In this document: positions 14,495-23,350 of the stretch, piece after piece
Layout: every line of letters starts with the position of its first letter
How positions within the stretch are numbered: the stretch's first letter is position 1
DNA from: a virus
Direction: 5' to 3' (one strand)
Length of the DNA: 39,825 nt
IMG/VR virus record: IMGVR_UViG_3300049825_000366
Span: 1 to 39,825 of that record
Notes under the pieces: model-generated
Database searches by the model: none
What the model was told of the DNA's origin: nothing
What the model saw: the letters and a program-made list of their open reading frames with translations, nothing else
Program-made: the position numbers and the translations under genes

Positions 14495-17400
14495 ATGAAA
14501 TCACTCATTCGAATCTGCGGGTGCGGACTATTCGTGCTCCTGTGGGTGCTTGCCTTCGTGCCTACCGCGTTTGGTCAGACCACGGTGTACCTGCCGAACC
14601 CAAACGTGGGGTTTTGCAACATCACAGGGGTGAGTACGGCGAGCCCCGCGGTCATCACCTACAACGGCAACTGCGCGATAGTGAATGATGACATCATCCT
14701 GATAGACGGCGTGATCGGTGCGACCGCGATCAACATTCGGCTCGACACGCCGACTGATCTCAATAACCTGTATCGGGTTGTAAAGAACCGCACGTCAACA
14801 ACGTTCACGGTTACTGACGGAGGCGGCACTGCCATCAACGGAACCGTGCATGGATCTTGCGCGGGTGCGGCCTCCACTCACGCCGGGAACTGCGCCTACG
14901 TGGAGGGCGGATATTTTGCCAAGGCGTCCAGCTACACGCTGCGTGATCACCCGCGCGGCCTTTTCGACGGGCCAGGGGGCACGGAGACCGTACGTCTGCT
15001 CACCGGAGGAGCGGGAGCGGATGTGACGGCAAACTTCACCCGCGCTCAGATGCGGGCTCATTGCACGGCTCGCAAGGCACTCGCGAATCAGTTCGCACGA
15101 GGTATGGGAACTTATGGGACCTCGGGAGCGCTGGCTTGCGCGATGGTGTGGAAATTGGATGGGGACACAGCGGCCCGCGACGTGGCGCTGTATGACCTTA
15201 GAAATCCTGAGCAACTAAATTACGGGAGCGGGAGTTGTGACTCGACTCTCGCTTGGTGCGGTGGATCGGTGAGCAGCGTCGGTGACTACCCGATGCACTA
15301 CGGTCGCACCTTCGACTATGCCTACACTCTGATGCAGGATCTTCTTACGACACCAGAGAAGCAGCGCATTATTGACGTATTTTATTCGGATTACGCTTGG
15401 CCCAAGGGAGGAAGCAGCCCGCTGTCAACGGCAACTGTGACTGGGCCGCTGGCGTGGAGAATCGCATCTCCAGGGGTTGGTACCTACTCGGACGCTGGCG
15501 GATCTGCCACGATCACGGGCAGTGGAACGTCCTGGAGTGGCGTGGTCCAGGTTGGGGATCTATTTTTTTCCGACGTTACCGATTATGCTGTCTCCCGCAA
15601 GGTTACAGCGGTAGCCGGAGAAGTGTTGACATTGGAGTATGGGTTTGGGTCGGCTCACTCAGGCTCAGCTTACTACATCGCTCGACCGTTCAACACTGTT
15701 ACGAACGGCGGACTTATTTTCTTATCAAAGCATTACCCCATTGGCCAGTGGGGAGGCGGCAACGGTCATCAGTACAGAAAGGCCTTTGGAATCCCCGCTG
15801 GTGGCGACGGGTATCCCAGTCCCTACTACGGGGGGATATCCGCGCAGAGTCATCTCTACAACAGCATCGACGGCAATGCCAATCTGATGCAGGTGTACGG
15901 GCGGGCCATCAAGGGCCTAACCTACGCGAACGTGGACAATCAAGCCAAGCTGGACTTCAGCCGCGCGGAACTCGCCTTCGTGACCCAGGCTCTTCCATTT
16001 CAGTTGGGCACCTGGGGTGGACCTAACGGAATGGCTAGCGTATACAATTTCGAGCGCGGCTGGGAACCCGCGCTGGAACATGCAGAGGTCCTGAAGCGCT
16101 CAGTTATCTCCTACCCAGATCCGTACCCGACGAGCTTCTACACCAACGCACTCAAGACGGTCATGGCCACGAAGCTCCCAGGGTCTAACATGATGCAGAC
16201 CTTATTTGAGAACGGCAACTTGGGCTTCTCGGGGCGGCAACTGTGGGGGACGGGAGTGGCATTATCCAGGAACCCGACCAGCAGTCTGGCATTACAGACC
16301 AACGGATTCCTGCTTGGCGAACTAAACATCGACGGCGCAGGCAACGACGGGGCACCGTTCATCAGCGATGACCAATGGACTGCGCCGCTCTGGTACATGC
16401 TGTACAATCACACTACGGGATCGACCACCCCGACTGACCTCACCTGGTCTCTCGTGCCTGACGTGGCGACCTGCGTAGCGAGGTTTAGCGCCGCCGAGTG
16501 CTCGACTTACTTCCGCGACGAGCGCAAGATGCTCATCAGCCGAACGACACAGAACACGACAGCCACGTACTGGTCTGTGGACTACTCCGGTTTTGCTTGC
16601 CGCGACCACTGCGCTGGCGGCCTGGGCGGTTGGCAGTCCCTGACGATTGGCAATGTTCCGCTGATCTCGGGCGACTCTTACAGCGGCTTTGGCACCTACC
16701 GCAGAGGGCAGGCCGGGTACATCGTTCCTCCGCCCCTTCACGCCGGTGTCGATTTACTGAGTGGTGATCCTAATCTAGCTACTCTGTGGTATCCAAGCTG
16801 GGCTGGTTTCCAGAGTTTGTCCGGTGGGAATAATAACTATGCCTATGCCCGGATGGAGCGTTCGCCTAGTTACGCAGCCGCGGCGAATATCACTAGCGCT
16901 ATCACCGATCACGCGCACTTTAAAAAAGCCAGCGAGCAGGACTACATCATTCAGCGCAGCACGGTTGTGAACACAAGCGCGCAAGATGTGCATCAAGTAG
17001 AACAGATGGCGTTGTACGACACGCTTGGATCGCTCACGCAGACCTGCGGAACGCCAACCAGCAACACCTGTGTGACGCTATCGAGTAGCAGTAAGACCGT
17101 GTCCAACGTCAAGGGGACCAAGCGCCTGAACGTGGTGCCTATCGGATTCTCGCACGGGATTCGACTTGCCACGCCGAGTGGCACCGACTCCAACGGCTCT
17201 TACACCAATGGGGTCGGCTACACCTTTCAGTACTATATCTGCCCTTCCGGGGATGGTGGCTCGACTTGCGTATCGGCCACTAACCAGGAATGGTTCACCG
17301 TGTTCGAGCCATCGAACTCAGCCTCAACCGGCTTCCCCACCGTGGCCACATTCGGCACGGCTGGCAACTGGCACGGCGTGCTGGTCACCAGTGCGGCGGG

Positions 17401-17698
17401 CGGCATCCGCAAGGCACTAGCTGTTCACGATGCGACCATGACTCCCGTGCAGACCTCGGCGTCATTTACCCTGGCATCCGGCCCGGCTCAAGTAGTCGTC
17501 GCTGGGTTGGTGGCTGGCACCTATACCCTGTCGAGCGGCGGTACGCCCGTGTGCAGCTCGGTGGTGGTGTCGGCAGGCGACAACTCGCTGGAGTGTTCTG
17601 CGGTTTCGGCTGGCGCGATCACCGTAGCCGTAAATGGCGGTACGGTAACCCGTCACCAGGGCACGGTGCGAGCCACTGGTAAAGCTCAGCTTAAGTAG
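14495..17698 (+). CDS. Large exported polysaccharide-lyase-like protein (heparinase II/III-like)
   Basis: The protein has 1067 residues. Residues 1-27 are a signal peptide ending AFG-Q. About 28-115 is a beta domain resembling short domains at the front of phage tail proteins. About 130-600 is mainly helical with many Trp, Tyr and Gly, as in an alpha/alpha toroid, and is interrupted by a beta insertion at about 310-400. About 650-950 is beta-rich, with the pattern DYSGFACRDHCAGGLGGWQSL and a GDSYSGFG turn, like the core of heparinase II/III-type lyases. Eighteen cysteines remain after cleavage, many in close pairs. It probably cuts host capsule or exopolysaccharide. The exact family is unconfirmed. 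Confidence 0.6.
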   Translation: MKSLIRICGCGLFVLLWVLAFVPTAFGQTTVYLPNPNVGFCNITGVSTASPAVITYNGNCAIVNDDIILIDGVIGATAINIRLDTPTDLNNLYRVVKNRTSTTFTVTDGGGTAINGTVHGSCAGAASTHAGNCAYVEGGYFAKASSYTLRDHPRGLFDGPGGTETVRLLTGGAGADVTANFTRAQMRAHCTARKALANQFARGMGTYGTSGALACAMVWKLDGDTAARDVALYDLRNPEQLNYGSGSCDSTLAWCGGSVSSVGDYPMHYGRTFDYAYTLMQDLLTTPEKQRIIDVFYSDYAWPKGGSSPLSTATVTGPLAWRIASPGVGTYSDAGGSATITGSGTSWSGVVQVGDLFFSDVTDYAVSRKVTAVAGEVLTLEYGFGSAHSGSAYYIARPFNTVTNGGLIFLSKHYPIGQWGGGNGHQYRKAFGIPAGGDGYPSPYYGGISAQSHLYNSIDGNANLMQVYGRAIKGLTYANVDNQAKLDFSRAELAFVTQALPFQLGTWGGPNGMASVYNFERGWEPALEHAEVLKRSVISYPDPYPTSFYTNALKTVMATKLPGSNMMQTLFENGNLGFSGRQLWGTGVALSRNPTSSLALQTNGFLLGELNIDGAGNDGAPFISDDQWTAPLWYMLYNHTTGSTTPTDLTWSLVPDVATCVARFSAAECSTYFRDERKMLISRTTQNTTATYWSVDYSGFACRDHCAGGLGGWQSLTIGNVPLISGDSYSGFGTYRRGQAGYIVPPPLHAGVDLLSGDPNLATLWYPSWAGFQSLSGGNNNYAYARMERSPSYAAAANITSAITDHAHFKKASEQDYIIQRSTVVNTSAQDVHQVEQMALYDTLGSLTQTCGTPTSNTCVTLSSSSKTVSNVKGTKRLNVVPIGFSHGIRLATPSGTDSNGSYTNGVGYTFQYYICPSGDGGSTCVSATNQEWFTVFEPSNSASTGFPTVATFGTAGNWHGVLVTSAAGGIRKALAVHDATMTPVQTSASFTLASGPAQVVVAGLVAGTYTLSSGGTPVCSSVVVSAGDNSLECSAVSAGAITVAVNGGTVTRHQGTVRATGKAQLK

Positions 17699-17773
17699 AG
17701 CACAACCATGTGGGAGATCGTCACGCCATCGTCCATCTGCATCGGGATTCGTTGGAAGAAGAGAGAGGTTCGT

Positions 17774-18091
17774 ATGTCAAGACAATTTGCAGGTCTCCTG
17801 CACGTCTGCATCGCCGGAATCGGGTATGTGACTGGGAGTAGCCTGCTAGCAACTGCCGCTCGTGTCTACGGGTGGAGTGAGGATTACAAGGACCTCCTGG
17901 TGGGTTTGTGCTTCCTTGCGGCTAGTGTGTTGCAGGGTTTGCTTGGTTGGGTCAGCCAAGCCTACAACGTGGACGGGACACTGCCGGGCACAGTACCGCA
18001 GACCACGGTGCACAAGGTAGTTCAGCAGCCTGGGGAAGGGCCGACTGAGACGACAACGGTGACTGAGCCTGTTACACGAAAGACTGAGTAG
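17774..18091 (+). CDS. Two-TM membrane protein, holin candidate
   Basis: The protein has 105 residues from ATG 17774, chosen for AGAGAGG six bases upstream; an ATG at 17708 without a site would add 22 residues. Two hydrophobic segments (about 7-28 and 40-60) are joined by a short charged turn, and the C-terminal 40 residues are polar and Thr/Pro-rich. Size, topology and pairing with the next membrane gene fit a holin that permeabilises the inner membrane. No specific holin family is recognised, and no endolysin lies beside it. Confidence 0.6.
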   Translation: MSRQFAGLLHVCIAGIGYVTGSSLLATAARVYGWSEDYKDLLVGLCFLAASVLQGLLGWVSQAYNVDGTLPGTVPQTTVHKVVQQPGEGPTETTTVTEPVTRKTE

Positions 18092-18136
18092 GGCATTTGT
18101 GGGAGTCGTAGGGCGCCTCTCACATAAGGGGGAAGG

Positions 18137-18388
18137 ATGACAGAATTTGCGAGCTTCATTAAGGAGCTTGGCTTACCAACAGCGGGAGTAGTTTATATGG
18201 CTTGGCTTTTGGCTAACGAGAGTAAGGCGCATACTAAAGCATTGGGACTTGCTAAAGAAGAATCTGAGAAGAAGTTCGCAAAGATGCACGAAGAGATTCA
18301 CAGCCTGTCACAAATAGTAATTGAAGTCGTGCGAGAAAACTCGCGGGTTATTGCGACATTGGTGCAGCTTGTACAGGCTCGAGACTAG
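18137..18388 (+). CDS. One-TM coiled-coil protein, holin or spanin-like
   Basis: The protein has 83 residues with a strong AAGGGGGAAGG ribosome region. An N-terminal hydrophobic segment (about 13-27, LPTAGVVYMAWLLAN) is followed by a long charged helix with heptad-like leucine, valine and isoleucine spacing (about 40-80). This layout is shared by small phage lysis-module proteins such as XhlA-type holin partners. It immediately follows the two-TM protein, which supports a joint role in lysis (inference). Confidence 0.6.
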   Translation: MTEFASFIKELGLPTAGVVYMAWLLANESKAHTKALGLAKEESEKKFAKMHEEIHSLSQIVIEVVRENSRVIATLVQLVQARD

Positions 18389-18396
18389 GAGGTTGT

Positions 18397-19044
18397 ATGG
18401 CTACTGCAGGTGATTTGGTGACGCTGATCGCGGGGAGGCTAGGGAATCGTACCGGGCTCGACGCGACTATCCTCGCCGAGATGATCGCAGCTCAGCGAGT
18501 GCTCGAAAAAAGCCCTCCGTACCCGTGGTGGCTCGCAACAGTGTGGAGTGCTGGGATTTCGGCAGCGTCAACACCCTTGACCTCGTTAGGCTTCATTGAG
18601 TTTGTTGAAGACAGCCTGTTTGTGTTAGGACCAACTGGTGGTACTGCATACTCACCCCCAAAACCGTTGTCGGGTAGCCACTGGCAGCACGCTTTTCAGG
18701 CTGTTCTAGATAGAGGGCGTATCCGGAATTACACTCTCATTGGAGACACCGCATACTGGAACCCCTCTCCTGATGTCGCATATGATGTTAAGGGTATTAT
18801 GTACGTGAAGGACACTGTGATCGCCAACACGTCGACATCAAACTTGTGGACCAACCAGGGGGACGATCTGCTTATGGCTTACACAGGGTTTGAAGTTGCC
18901 TCGTCCCTGCGCGACATGGGAGCGATGGAACGTTTCGCAGGCAGTAAGCAGGTCGCACGCGCTCGAATGAGTAGTGAGAACACGAGTCGGCTCGAGAGCA
19001 TGAGGCAGGCGATGATTGCAGCGGGTGAGGACGCCCGATTATGA
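18397..19044 (+). CDS. Head-tail adaptor protein
   Basis: The protein has 215 residues with an AGGAGG site before ATG. An N-terminal helical part (TAGDLVTLIAGRLGNR, then an AAQRVLEKSPPYPWW turn) and a C-terminal helix pair with Arg/Met-rich ends match the adaptor of SU10- and P22-like short-tailed phages. It overlaps the nozzle gene by four bases (ATGA). It would dock on the portal ring and carry the nozzle. Confidence 0.72.
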   Translation: MATAGDLVTLIAGRLGNRTGLDATILAEMIAAQRVLEKSPPYPWWLATVWSAGISAASTPLTSLGFIEFVEDSLFVLGPTGGTAYSPPKPLSGSHWQHAFQAVLDRGRIRNYTLIGDTAYWNPSPDVAYDVKGIMYVKDTVIANTSTSNLWTNQGDDLLMAYTGFEVASSLRDMGAMERFAGSKQVARARMSSENTSRLESMRQAMIAAGEDARL

Positions 19045-20561
19045 GCATGGTGACGGTGGATTTCCTTGGGCAGACTGGTCTCATAAAGGACAGAAAGCCT
19101 TACGACCTCGGCCCTGAGTTCTTCACCGACGCACTGAACGTCGCCTTCGAGGAGGGTGAGGCTCGCAGTAACATCAACTGGCAACCGATGCTTAATCTCG
19201 CCGCGTTTGGCGCCTACGGCTTGTTTTATGTGCATTCTCCATTGACCCGCTACTGGGTGATGACAGGACTCGCAGGCATCAAAAGCATCTCGGACACAAC
19301 AGTAACCGTTAGAACACGAGGGGCTGGCCCGTACACAGGAGGCGGACTCGACTTCTGGAACGGGGGCATGTTCAACGACATCCTGATCCTGAACAACGGT
19401 ATTGACAAGCCACAGTCGTGGGATTTGCCAGGTGGGGCTGCGTTGCTCGTCGATCTGCCGAACTGGCCTGCAACTGTCAGGGCAAAGGTCGTTCATCCCT
19501 TCAAGAACTTCCTCGTCGCCCTGAATGTGAGTAAGGCAGGCGTTCGTGACGATCGTATGGTCAAGTGGAGTCACATCGCCGCACCCCTCACAGTACCAAT
19601 TTCTTGGGACGAAACAGACCCCACAATCGAAGCGGGGGAGATCACTCTGTCTGAGGGCGAAGACGTAATCGTAGATGGGCTCGTTGTAGGGGATCAATTT
19701 GCAATCGGGACTAACAATCAGACGTGGGCGATGCGGTTCGTTGGTGGTCAGGACGTGTTCGCCTTTCAGAAGGTATTCGGAGAGGTCGGGCTGCTCACCC
19801 AAGGCGCCTGGACAACATTTCTCAACAAGGTATTTCAAATCACTGCAGACGACTTCATTGTACATGATCTAAACAGCTTGGAGAGCATAGGCTCTGGCTC
19901 GGTGCGACGGTGGTTTTTTGACCAGCTCACAACCACCAACTACCCGTATGTGAGAGTTGTTAGGAAGGTAAGCGCCAAGGAAGTTTGGATACTGCTACCA
20001 GGGGCAGGGGTTACCTATACGACCTTAGCGCTCATCTGGAACTGGCAGTTTAACACGTGGAGTCTTCGTGATGTGCCTGCCACGTATGCAGTAGCGTCTG
20101 GGTATACGACTGATTCCACGGCGACTAACAAGTTTAAGGACAGGTTAGGTTTGGTCTCGACGGCACCTTACTTGCACGAGCATATCGACACGCATGTGAG
20201 TGGGCTAGTGAACCTGACCTACGTTGAGCGTACCGGGCTGGCGATTAAGGCAGGGGGCGACGGGAAACCTGCAATAGACCATGGCTCGATAGCAGTGCTT
20301 CGAGAGTTCTGGCCCAAGATTGACGCAGCTGACGGTGAGGTCTTCGAGATTACGATCGGCTTTCAGCTGTTTCGACACGATCCGGTGACGTGGCTGCCCG
20401 TCAAGTACTTCACTGTGGGAACAGATCAAAAGGTTACTGCGTGGGGATCGTATCGGTACCTCGCGTATCGAGTAGCTCACACCAACAGTGGAGTAGGCGC
20501 GCAGGTCCCTTGGCGGTTCCTTGGGTTTGAACTTGACCTCGACATGTCAGGGAATTTCTAA
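19041..20561 (+). CDS. Tail nozzle / stabilisation protein
   Basis: The protein has 506 residues. The sequence FNDILILNNGIDKPQSWDL (about 112-130) is a hallmark of the beta-propeller nozzle proteins (P22 gp10-like, T7 gp12-like role). The rest is regular beta-rich blades with Trp and Gly turns and without cysteines. It would plug and extend the adaptor as the tip of the short tail. A second ATG at 19047 could be used. Confidence 0.78.
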   Translation: MSMVTVDFLGQTGLIKDRKPYDLGPEFFTDALNVAFEEGEARSNINWQPMLNLAAFGAYGLFYVHSPLTRYWVMTGLAGIKSISDTTVTVRTRGAGPYTGGGLDFWNGGMFNDILILNNGIDKPQSWDLPGGAALLVDLPNWPATVRAKVVHPFKNFLVALNVSKAGVRDDRMVKWSHIAAPLTVPISWDETDPTIEAGEITLSEGEDVIVDGLVVGDQFAIGTNNQTWAMRFVGGQDVFAFQKVFGEVGLLTQGAWTTFLNKVFQITADDFIVHDLNSLESIGSGSVRRWFFDQLTTTNYPYVRVVRKVSAKEVWILLPGAGVTYTTLALIWNWQFNTWSLRDVPATYAVASGYTTDSTATNKFKDRLGLVSTAPYLHEHIDTHVSGLVNLTYVERTGLAIKAGGDGKPAIDHGSIAVLREFWPKIDAADGEVFEITIGFQLFRHDPVTWLPVKYFTVGTDQKVTAWGSYRYLAYRVAHTNSGVGAQVPWRFLGFELDLDMSGNF

Positions 20562-20794
20562 TGCTACCACCCTTACCTAATGACGATCACGCGGCAATCC
20601 TGTTCCTGTATGACAGGCTCGTAGAACAGGACACCGCAATCTTTGAACTGTCTGCAGGCATTCGTGAGGTGACCTACGTGGCACCTACGAAGCCTCGTAC
20701 TGGGATGATTCGCTTCGCCGATGGTACTAGGTGGAACCCAGGGGTAGGTGCAGGGTACTATCAGTACAAGGGGGGTGCATGGGTAGCCTTGTGA
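20561..20794 (+). CDS. Small tail-associated protein (77 aa)
   Basis: The ATG at 20561 shares its base with the nozzle stop (TAATG). Residues 1-30 are helical; the C-terminal half has the pattern MIRFADGTRWNPG then GYYQYKGGAWVAL. This DGT-W-G-Y-W pattern is common in short phage proteins next to tail genes, where it makes a small beta unit. The role is unknown, probably virion-associated. Confidence 0.65.
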   Translation: MLPPLPNDDHAAILFLYDRLVEQDTAIFELSAGIREVTYVAPTKPRTGMIRFADGTRWNPGVGAGYYQYKGGAWVAL

Positions 20795-21279
20795 CCCCAG
20801 TGGATGGGTACCAAAACGAAGCCGTCCCCGGTACCGTGCTCTATGAATGCGTCCTGCTACCACCTGACGCAGCGCAGGCGACGTGGGGGCGTACTATGCC
20901 CTTCTTGCGCAGGGCGATGCAAGAAGCAAACGGCGAGCTGACCGAGAGTTCGATCCGCGCCGGGGTTGCCTGCACACTCATGACCGTCTGGGTTGTGATG
21001 AGGGAGAACGAGCTGTTGGGGGTGTTGCTCACGCAGGTGGTCGAGTACCCCTCATCACTTAGGTCATTGCAAATTACGCTGATGAGCGGTACACGCTTTC
21101 GCCTGTGGATGGGAGTAGCCCTCGACGAGTTGCTTCTCTTCGCTAAGCAGGAGCGCTGCACTCGTCTCGAAGCGATCGGCCGGAAGGGTCTTAGCAAATT
21201 GCTCGCCCCTTGTGGGTTTGAACCAGCATATCAGACAGTAATAAGGGAGGTGACTGTTGGGAAAAAGCGCCGGAGGTAA
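20779..21279 (+). CDS. GNAT-like phage protein
   Basis: The protein has 166 residues from ATG 20779, chosen for AAGGGGGG just upstream inside the preceding gene. The C-terminal part shows an acetyltransferase-like arrangement: helix LDELLLFAKQERCTRLEAIG, then RKGLSKLLAPCGFEPAY (about 136-152). Similar GNAT-like proteins lie among tail and internal-protein genes of many podoviruses, where their role is unsettled. The CoA-binding Q/R-x-x-G-x-G/A loop is not clear, so catalytic activity is uncertain. Confidence 0.62.
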   Translation: MGSLVTPVDGYQNEAVPGTVLYECVLLPPDAAQATWGRTMPFLRRAMQEANGELTESSIRAGVACTLMTVWVVMRENELLGVLLTQVVEYPSSLRSLQITLMSGTRFRLWMGVALDELLLFAKQERCTRLEAIGRKGLSKLLAPCGFEPAYQTVIREVTVGKKRRR

Positions 21280-22075
21280 TACGACGACAAGTCAGACGGG
21301 GTACCCGTCGTGGCAGCTGCCTGCTGTGCAGCGGTTCGTGAACGACAGCACCTCGCTGTATCAGCAGGGCGGACCTCAGATGTCCCCCGACAGCAGGGTC
21401 GCACCGTTCAATCAGAGTGAGTTGGCTGCACAGACCACGCTGCAGAACGCTGCGGGTGATGCGGGGAACCTCGCCAACTCGGCGGGTGCCGCGGCTCACT
21501 TTAACCTGGGAGCAGGGAGAGACCCCAACAGCAACCCTTTCCTGCAGAGTGCGATTAGGTCGGCAACACAGCCGGTGATTGACAACCTCCTAGAACAGGC
21601 ACTCCCGCGCATCCGCAACCAGAGCTTCCTGTCGGGGACGTATGGAGGGAGTAGACAGGGGATCGCCGAGGGGAACGCCGTGCGCGATACGGCTCGGGTC
21701 GCCACGGACACCGCCTCGCAGATGGCGAATCAGGGGTACCTGAGTGGACAGGCTAATGCCACAAATACAATGCAATTACTGCCCACTCTGCAGCAGGGGT
21801 TCGCTGCGCCTGCGACAATGCAGGGTGCAGTGGGTGAGCAAGAACGAGCGTTGCAGGAAGCGGTCCTGAACGAGAACGCCAACCGGTATGAGTACAACCA
21901 ACAACTGCCCTATCAGAACCTCACGCAGTACGGGAATGCCGTTCGGCAGCCCTTCGGCACCGAGGGCGGCACGACAACGACTGTGCCTCCGCCGAGCACG
22001 GCGTCGCAGATCGCAGGAGGAGCACTGAGCATCCCTGCGCTGATTGCCATCTTGAAGCAGTTAAAAATAACGTAA
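21257..22075 (+). CDS. Internal virion protein candidate
   Basis: The protein has 272 residues from TTG 21257, a rare start supported by AAGGGAGG seven bases upstream. It is rich in Gln, Asn and Ala with helical middle sections (ATQPVIDNLLEQALPRIRNQ) and a YGGSRQGIAEGNA turn. The C-terminus is a hydrophobic helix (ALSIPALIAILKQLKIT) that could enter a membrane. These traits and its place after the nozzle suggest an ejected or internal protein. Confidence 0.65.
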   Translation: MGKSAGGNTTTSQTGYPSWQLPAVQRFVNDSTSLYQQGGPQMSPDSRVAPFNQSELAAQTTLQNAAGDAGNLANSAGAAAHFNLGAGRDPNSNPFLQSAIRSATQPVIDNLLEQALPRIRNQSFLSGTYGGSRQGIAEGNAVRDTARVATDTASQMANQGYLSGQANATNTMQLLPTLQQGFAAPATMQGAVGEQERALQEAVLNENANRYEYNQQLPYQNLTQYGNAVRQPFGTEGGTTTTVPPPSTASQIAGGALSIPALIAILKQLKIT

Positions 22076-22084
22076 GGAGGAAGC

Positions 22085-23350
22085 ATGTTGTACGCTCCCA
22101 TTGCAGTAGCACCGATCATCGCCGGCTCAGGACCACTCGCTCCCTTGCTTGCCGGCGGACTGGGCGTCGCCGGACTTATTGGCTGGCTCTTGTCTCGTGG
22201 ACACAAGAACAAGCCAACACCCGTTGCGACAAACCCCGTCACTGGGCAGCCCGTTCCAACGAACGCTGACGGCTCATACTGGGGCATCGACCCAAATAGC
22301 GGGCTGCCAGGACAGCTCATCGATCAGGTGTGGGGAGCGCAGGCACCTGAAGGCCTTAGCACACCAGGAATGACCGCAGGTCAGTACGTGCAGGGACGAG
22401 CCGGCCTGCCGTTCTGGGCCAACAATCGCTTCGTGGGAATGAGTGAGCAGCTTGGTGGATGGGACAAGTTTGTCGAGTGGTCGATGAAGCCCGAGAACTG
22501 GGGCAGCATTATGACCGTGTTGGGTCAGCCCTGGGGACAGAGCGAGGTAGATCAGCTACCCCCTGGGTACACACCGGACATGCAAGCAGCACAGCCCCCC
22601 GAAGATCCCTCAATGCAGCCAAACGAGGGAACGACCTCGAACGTACCCGAGGGCCAGCAGGGACCGTCCGGCGTAGACGCGCAGGGGAATCCTGTGTATC
22701 CTACTACGGTGACAGGAGGTCTGAATCCTGGTGCGACCTTGCCAGTCATAGGAGGAGCGGCGGGAGCAGGCTTGCTTGGCAGCATCCTCGCAGGGGGTGG
22801 TGGTGGACAACCTGCCGTTAACCAAATACCCCCTCCAGATTACTCTGTGACAACGTGGGGAAGTCCTGACGATCCGCAGGGGTTACCTCCCGACGACCCA
22901 CTTTCTAGCATTCCCTTGGGTGCCACCCTGAACCCTCCAGGTACATCTATGACTTGGGGAGCACCACCGTTAGCAGGGAATCCTACAGTAGGAGGCTTCC
23001 TAGGGGCGCCTTTGGTGAGCGGTGGTGGTGGGGGAGGTGGCACAGGTACCTTAGGAGGGATGCTTGGTGGGCCCCTCGGTGGAGCGGTTGCAGGAGGTCT
23101 TGGAGGACTGCTCGGAGGGATCCTCGGTGGCGGGAACGGGTTCACGCAGCAACAACCAGGCCAGCAACAACCTGGGCAAGCTGCAACACCACCCATCAAC
23201 CTCGTGATCCCACCATCGACCACCACGACACCTGCTCCGTATGCTACACTGCCGGGGCAGACTCCTGTGCAGTCAGTGTTTGGGCCACCACCCTTGCCTA
23301 ATCGACCTATACCATCCTTGGGAATGTTACTGAAAGGACTAACAGCATAA
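22085..23350 (+). CDS. Gly/Pro-rich internal virion protein candidate
   Basis: The protein has 421 residues with an ideal TAAGGAGG site before ATG. An N-terminal hydrophobic stretch (about 1-40, two segments separated by a Gly/Pro turn) is followed by a short folded part with many Trp residues (about 60-150) and a long Pro/Gly/Gln-rich tail with a glycine-rich hydrophobic block at about 310-350 (LGGMLGGPLGGAVAGGLGGL). That block resembles membrane-active glycine-zipper segments. A role in forming the ejection channel is an inference. Confidence 0.6.
   Translation: MLYAPIAVAPIIAGSGPLAPLLAGGLGVAGLIGWLLSRGHKNKPTPVATNPVTGQPVPTNADGSYWGIDPNSGLPGQLIDQVWGAQAPEGLSTPGMTAGQYVQGRAGLPFWANNRFVGMSEQLGGWDKFVEWSMKPENWGSIMTVLGQPWGQSEVDQLPPGYTPDMQAAQPPEDPSMQPNEGTTSNVPEGQQGPSGVDAQGNPVYPTTVTGGLNPGATLPVIGGAAGAGLLGSILAGGGGGQPAVNQIPPPDYSVTTWGSPDDPQGLPPDDPLSSIPLGATLNPPGTSMTWGAPPLAGNPTVGGFLGAPLVSGGGGGGGTGTLGGMLGGPLGGAVAGGLGGLLGGILGGGNGFTQQQPGQQQPGQAATPPINLVIPPSTTTTPAPYATLPGQTPVQSVFGPPPLPNRPIPSLGMLLKGLTA

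Noticed and set aside
15397-16026. 209-codon frame inside the lyase gene
   Set aside because: It is a shifted frame of the large lyase-like gene, rich in Arg, Trp and Gly as expected for a shadow.
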